The notes beneath the pieces are model-generated. The model was not told the DNA's origin, did no database searches, and worked only from the letters and a program-made list of their open reading frames with translations. Made by a program: the position numbers and the translations under genes. 64,000 nucleotides of DNA from the NCBI GenBank assembly GCA_001643675.2, contig LSRY02000003.1:2268501-2332500 (forward strand), written 5' to 3'. Within the stretch, counting starts at the first letter, position 1; every line of letters starts with the position of its first letter. Source of the stretch: Monocercomonoides exilis (lineage: Eukaryota; Preaxostyla; Oxymonadida; Polymastigidae). This document shows, piece after piece, positions 58,784 through 64,000 of this stretch.

Positions 58784-60348
58784 ATGTTTATATATCCTTT
58801 TTTGGTTGCTGCTTTAATCTCTGTGAACGCTCTTGGGTTCACAGGTCTCGGCTGTTCATGTCCATCATTTTCTCTTCCTTCATTCTGTTCTCAAAGGATG
58901 TGCCCTCAAAAAAGAATGCCTTGCATATCATCAAGAATTCCAAGGCTATCTCCGTTATGCGCACAAGTCCCATTTTATGATTCGTTTTATGTTCTTCAAG
59001 CTCCACTGGTTTATACGTCACAACTTGATTCATATATGCAAAAATTATCAAACCAACGGCTCACATCACTTCCACTGTTAGAATTGCAAAAAATTTTCAA
59101 TTCTTATGAGAGTTTGTTTAATTTTCGTATTTTAATTTTTTCATCCAAAAAATTAACATATTCTTTCGTTATTTTCATCTTAATTGAAGATTCTGTAATT
59201 CGTTATAATGCAAGCAGAAAAGAACTTGAAGAAACAGAGCAAGGCACGAATTCGAATATCGTGATTCCTGGTAAATCAAAAAACGTAGACGATTTATATG
59301 GAAGAATTGAAGATTCATGGTCGTCAATTATTCTTCATGAATTGTTCTTTACCAACACTGCAACAGGCACATCTCCTCAGCCATTCACTCAATACATGAT
59401 GGCCAAGCAATTTCCAACAGGAAGAGATTTTTCAAAGGCGATGGCAGAAGCAGCAGAAGAAAAGCGAGACGACGAGGATGGGTGGGTAGCGGCTGTGTTT
59501 GACAAGGCAAAAGAAAAAATCGTGATTGGATACATTCCAAAGAACGAATTTTCTCGAAGTATGCATTCATTTTCATTGCTTTCAGATTATTCAATGATAT
59601 TTTGAAATTCTTTACGTGTTGGATTATTTCCAATTTGTTGTTCATTTCCATTTTTTCACATTTTTTTCTGACGATTTATCTATTTCTCTTTCAAAAACGA
59701 TATTTTTTCGCAAATTGAATGATTGGCAATGGCAGTTTTCACATATGCACCTCTGTTAGTTGTATGTTCACTTTTATTTCATTCTGAAATATTCATGAAT
59801 TCATTTTTTCTAATGTTTAAATGTTATTAACTGTGCATTTCATACCATTTTATCAAATATCTTATTCTTCTTAATTTCATCATCATCATCACCATAATTA
59901 TCTTTCTTTCTTTTCTTCTTCTTCTTCTTAATATCATTCCACTTCCTATTCTCTCTCAAAATCCTCTATTTTCCCTTTCCAATTCTTCTTTCTCAGATCA
60001 AAGTGAGTCAATCGCTGCTCAATCAAGATTTGAATGGAGGGCAGCACAATTACATACAAACATACATTCCAAAGGATGCTAACTGGATGGCTGTATGATT
60101 TTGTTGTTATTATTATTATTATTATTTGAAAAAATATAATTAAAAAAAATATTATTATTAAAAAACCAATTCACTTTCTATTTATTTTTCATCACAATCC
60201 AATTTTATATCATCCCATTCAGATTGACAATCGCCTGAAAGAGGCAGTTTCTGAAGAGACATGGCAGAGTTTCCTCAGAATTTACTCTTCTTCTTCAGCT
60301 CCTGCTCAATCTGCACCTTCTTCTCTTCCACAGACACAGAATCATTAA
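58784..60348 (+). CDS. secreted Fe/Mn superoxide-dismutase-fold protein, metal site largely lost (5 exons)
   Basis: Exons 58784-59111, 59190-59558, 59736-59761, 59997-60092, 60223-60348; total 945 bp (314 aa). All junctions keep frame; the first intron (78 bp, AAG acceptor) could be retained without a frame change. Signal peptide MFIYPFLVAALISVNALG, a Cys-containing insert, then a by-eye match to the whole SOD fold: VLQAPLVYTSQLDSYMQ (helix 1), WSSIILHELFFTN, FPTGRDFSKAMAEAA, DGWVAAVFDKAKEKIVIGYI, TYAPLLVIKVSQSLL, YIQTYIPKDANWMAIDNRL. The canonical DVWEHAY metal ligands are replaced by IKVSQSL, and the first His pair is absent; only the His of LHELFF lines up. Probably a pseudoenzyme; ligand or role unknown. 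Confidence 0.55.
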
Positions 60349-61240
60349 TCAGATAATTGCTTTATTCTTTCTCTCTCTGAATTGTTTCTCTCTTTCTCTT
60401 TCTCGATATCTCTTTTGTATTATTTTATTTTTTGATAACATTAAATAAATATGAATATACTCTATCTTTGTCTTTTTATCGCAAAGATTTCTGCGATGTG
60501 TTTCTTTCACTGTCAATTCCATTCAAAACATCTTATGTTATTCATTCTTCTTTTTGACAAAAATCATCAAAACAAAAAGCAAAAATTATTTTTTTTTTTT
60601 AAATGCAACTGATAAGGAATTTGTCTTGAAACAAAAAGGATCCATTGAGTGATTATCAAATTTTCTATCCAAAAGAAAATTCCAATCTTATTTCTTATTT
60701 TCATAAATTACAATTTTTATTCCCCATTAAAACAAAAAAATAACCAAAATCTTCTTTCTTTTCGAAGTGAATTATTCCTTTTTTATGCGTTTCATAGCTG
60801 TCTCATCAGATGAAGTGAATAAAAAAATGAAGATATTTTAAAAAATAAACAGCTTTTCATATTCTTTCCATTTCAGCTTCTCAAACCTTTCATTTCTCTT
60901 TTTCTTTATTCAAATGGAAAGGCTCTTCTGAAGTGAATGCGAAGGAGAGAGAAAAAGAGAATGAGAGAGAGAGAAAGAGAAACTGAAAGAAAACGAAAGA
61001 ATTCAATAGAAACGCACAAGCATATGCAAATGCTTGTTTTGAATGAGAAAATTTTCTCTTTCTCATTCACAAAGGATGAAACATACTGTTTTTCTTCTGC
61101 CTTCTCAATTTCACTGCTTCTTTTCCTGTTGGTATAAAATTGTGATGTTTTGTTCTGTTTTTGCTCTATTTCATTTCATTTTTGTTCATTTTTGTTCATT
61201 TTATTCCGTTTTCATTCTATTTTTTTTTTTTTCCTCCATC
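60349..61240. other. spacer between convergent genes
   Basis: Both neighbours end here. CT- and T-rich tracts, a (GA)-rich run near 60,940-60,980 and a poly-T near 61,210. A 66-aa frame at 60,937-61,137 is low-complexity and not supported. Confidence 0.5.
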
Positions 61241-61938
61241 TTATTTGTTCTTCTTTGACTTCACTTTTGCTTTCTTCGAAGGAGTTTTTCTATCAGAATT
61301 AGCTGCATTTGATTGATGCTCTTTTTCTTTTTCTTTTTCTTTTTCTTTTTCTTTTTCTTTCTCTTTCCTTTGAGAAGAAGAAGATGATGATGATGAAATA
61401 GAATGTTCATTAGAAGAAGCAGAAATTGAAGAAGAAGAAGAATTTGAAGCTGAGCTTAAAGCAGCTGAGCTAATTTTCTCTCCTCTTTCCCCTTTTTCCC
61501 CTTTTTCCCCCTTCTCCCCCTTCCCCATCTGTACTTCATCTCCTTTCTGCCCACTCCCATGCCTCGTATTCTTCTTCTTCCCTCTTTCTCCTCCTCCTCC
61601 TTCTCTCCCCACCTCCCTCATCTTCCCCTCACTCTTCGTTGTAATGCTAATCCCAATGATAGGCGGCTGCTTCTTGTTCCCTCTCAGCCCATCTCCAGAC
61701 AGAAATGTGTCATCAATAAGCTTGTCTGTGGCTGCATTCCTGTGTGGAGGCGAAGACATGCGGACATAAGGGCAGTTGGGGCGGTGGAAGGAGACGGTGG
61801 AGGAGAGGGGGATGGAGGGATGGATCACTTTGGCACCACAGTGGGGGCAGGGCTGGCCGTGGCTGAGGGGTGGGAGAGAGAGAGGAGAGAGAAAAAAGAA
61901 AGAAAGAGAGAGAGAGAGAGAAAGAGAAAGAGAAAGAG

Positions 61939-62037
<99 letters not shown>

Positions 62038-64000
62038 AAAGAGAAGGGAGAAGAGAGAAAGAAAGGAAATATAAATAATAGATAGACAGAATAAATAAAT
62101 AAATAAATGTTTAATAATAGAAACAAACAATAAACAATAAACATTTTCACATAAAACAAACAAAATCAAATAGAATCTCAATATCCAAATACTCACACAT
62201 GCATATGCACATGCGTATACAGACACAAATAAATAAAAAAAAGAAAAGAAAAGAAAAGAAAAGAAAAGAAAAGAAAAGAAAAGAAAAGAAAAGAAAAGAA
62301 ATAAATTCATTTGTTCTTCACTCAATCTTGTGATATTCGCATACATGTCCCAACAAGAATCTCCATATTTGCATTTTCCCTTTGCGTGGAAGAAACACAA
62401 AGTTGGACGATGAGAAAGATGAGAATGAGAAGAAGAAGAAGAAGAAGAAGAAGAAGAAGAAGATGGAGAAGAAGAAGAAGAAGATGATGATGATGATTTA
62501 AAAGAAGGAGAACGAGAAGAAGAAGAAGAAGAATGAGAAGAAGAAGAACGAGAAGAGGGAAAAGAAATAGGATTCAAGTTAGTGCTCATCCCAATACCCA
62601 TCTCCCCAGCAGTGAATAGAACAGGAGAATCCAAAGCAGAAGAAGATGTTAATCTGCTCATGTGATTGTACTCCTTCGCATTCTGAACAAAACGCATACG
62701 ATTCAGAGAGGATAATGCCTGGAAAGCAGAGAAAGAGCTGAGAGAAGAAAGAGAGTCGATAGAAGAAGAAGAGGAGGAAGAGGAAGAGGAAGAAGAAGAA
62801 GAAGGGCCGAAGAAGGAAGAAGTTGTTTCACCAATGGGGAGGAAGAAAGGCGCCTGCATCATTTCGTCTTCTTCGTCTTCTTCTCCCATTCCTTCCATTT
62901 CTCCTCCTCTTCCTCCTCCTCCTCTTCCTTCTTCATCTTCTTCCATTCCCATTGCCATTCCCATGCTCATTCCCATCCCCATCCCCATCCCCATATTCAT
63001 ATCCATATCCATCATCATCTGCATCCTCATCTGCTTTTCTGCTTCCATCTCATTCATCTCTACTTCTTCTCCTTCTCCCCCTTCTCCCCCTCCTCCTCCT
63101 CCAAAGTACATATTCATTCCCCTCATCCTTCCAAATCTTCTTCTTCCTCCTCCTTCTCTTCCTCTTCCTCCTCTCATTTCGTTCTCGTTCTCATTCTCGT
63201 TCATTTCTTCTTCATAACCCCCTTCTCCTTCAACACCTTCTCCTTCTCCTTCTTCATACTGCCAGCTGTTCTGAATATGTCGTTTGACATGCCTGTCAAA
63301 TTGCTTCATGTTGTATCCATTTTCTCCGATTTCTCCGATTTCTCCGATTTCTCCGTCCTCCTCCTCATATTCGTTCCCTCCTCTCATTGCATCCCCTTCT
63401 TCTGCATAATCCATCTCACTATCTGAAAATCCTGTTATTTCTCCTCTTCTTCCTCTTAGCCCTTCTCTATCTCCTTCTCCTTCTCCTCTTCCTTCTTCTC
63501 CTTCTTCTCCTTCTCCTCCTTCTTCCTCTCTCAAGCACATCATCTGCCTTCTTTCTCTATTCATCCTCACATTCTCTCCAACCTTCACAATTTGAGCAGG
63601 AACAAATGAGTTTATGCTTATTCCTTTCATATTGGAGAAAGAAGAAGGAGAAGAAGGAGAAAGAGAAGAAGGAGAAAGAGAAGAAGAAGAAAGAGAAGAA
63701 GAAGAAGAAAGAGAAGAATTGATAGGATTAAGAGATAGTTGAGACTGTCTTATTCTTTCTCGATGGAAAGGGTTGTGTGCAAGTTCGAGTTCTTCTTCGG
63801 CAGAAAGAGAAGAAGAAGAAGAAAGAGAAGAAGAAGAAGAAGAAGAAGAAAAAGGAAGAGAAGGAGAAGGAGATAAAGAATGGAAGGGGTGAGAAGAGGA
63901 AGAGGAAGAAGAAGAAGTGGAATAAGAAGAAGAACTAATAATTCGAGAAGAAAAAGGAGAAGAAGAGAAAGACTCTGTTGAAGAAGAAGAGGAGGAGGAA
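61241..64000 (-). CDS. CCCH zinc-finger protein with long disordered N-terminus (partial, 2 exons seen)
   Basis: Exons 64000-62345 and 61862-61241. The frame stays open to the window edge, so the true start is outside. The N-terminal part is low-complexity: poly-Ser, acidic Gly/Glu, (GEI)n, Met/Gly/Asp repeats. Splicing joins LCFFHAKGKCKYGDSCWD to IHGQPCPHCGAKVIHP, which completes a C-x7-C-x5-C-x3-H finger, the type that binds RNA; the final His is supplied by exon 2. A second Cys/His set follows (CPHC...FHRPNC). The C-terminus is Lys/Ser-rich (RKTPSKKAKVKSKKNK), fitting a nuclear or RNA-binding role. Exact completion of the finger is strong support for the 481-bp intron. Confidence 0.75.
61863..62344 (-). 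repeat. intron made largely of microsatellites
   Basis: Inside the CCCH gene intron: (GA)n at about 61,870-61,930 and 61,978-62,033, (GAAA)n at about 61,940-61,970, (AAAT)n near 62,093-62,107, (AAAAG)n at about 62,240-62,300. On the coding strand these are pyrimidine-rich, ending in the acceptor CCCCTCAG. Confidence 0.75.
62960..63000 (-). repeat. CCCCAT coding microsatellite
   Basis: Tandem CCCAT(C/T) units encode the Met-Gly repeat of the CCCH protein. A nearby 9-bp repeat (TCTCCGATT, about 63,322-63,352) encodes Gly-Glu-Ile repeats. Confidence 0.6.

Noticed and set aside
58839-59051. Minus-strand 70-aa frame inside the SOD-like gene
   Set aside because: Opposite strand of a gene with signal peptide and domain match; no support of its own.
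62823-63287. Plus-strand Leu/Pro/Ser-rich frames at 62.8-63.7 kb
   Set aside because: Shadows of the CCCH gene's repeat-coding exon on the other strand.
1-64000. tRNA or rRNA genes
   Set aside because: I saw no stretch with convincing tRNA box A/B spacing or rRNA-like conservation; tRNAscan-SE could check this.

Overview
The window looks like a protist nuclear genome segment, not a bacterial one. It has spliceosomal introns with GT...AG borders, very AT-rich spacers, many CT/GA microsatellites, a CCCH zinc-finger gene, a membrane-anchored thioredoxin/PDI-fold gene, and a large family of Cys-rich right-handed beta-helix (Pmp-like) surface proteins. The motif V.(S/G)GtDvDACG..QQ.PCATvEYAL and the GN.A.nGRgNDVFF box resemble surface families of anaerobic metamonads (oxymonad- or trichomonad-like). 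That placement is inference. The standard genetic code fits the recognisable genes.

Layout. 1-51,560 is a repetitive mosaic holding 12 copies (A-L by position) of one beta-helix gene family on both strands: A 1-392(-), B 5172-6434(+), C 13202-14557(-), D 15259-16203(-), E 19898-20830(+), F 24164-26629(-), G 28917-29873(+), H 30635-31855(+), I 37267-38556(-), J 40711-41898(-), K 44623-46476(+), L 50145-51560(-). A type-I membrane protein gene (1414-2949,-) lies between A and B. D and E sit in the arms of a 6.5-kb palindrome (14,770-21,294) with a 212-bp spacer; each arm carries a pogo-type MITE. Copies with the longer 3' end are followed by a shared flank of 1-2 kb, which holds on its opposite strand the remains of a Ser-rich protein family.

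51,645-54,960 is transposon territory: a decayed pogo/Tigger-like DDE transposon, then a 400-bp foldback MITE nested in an older element. 55,263-64,000 is a normal gene-dense stretch of four intron-bearing genes: a C2HC zinc-finger protein with a possible ubiquitin-like C-terminus (-), a PDI-like protein (-), a secreted superoxide-dismutase-fold protein that seems to have lost most metal ligands (+), and a CCCH zinc-finger protein running off the right edge (-).

How it may work together (inference): most beta-helix copies keep frames open for 300-800 codons yet have no in-frame ATG, share the same break sites and share blocks in a mosaic pattern. This is what a silent cassette archive for recombination-driven surface variation would look like. 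Copy A, with ATG and signal peptide, is the only candidate here for an expressed copy, but its 3' part lies outside the window.
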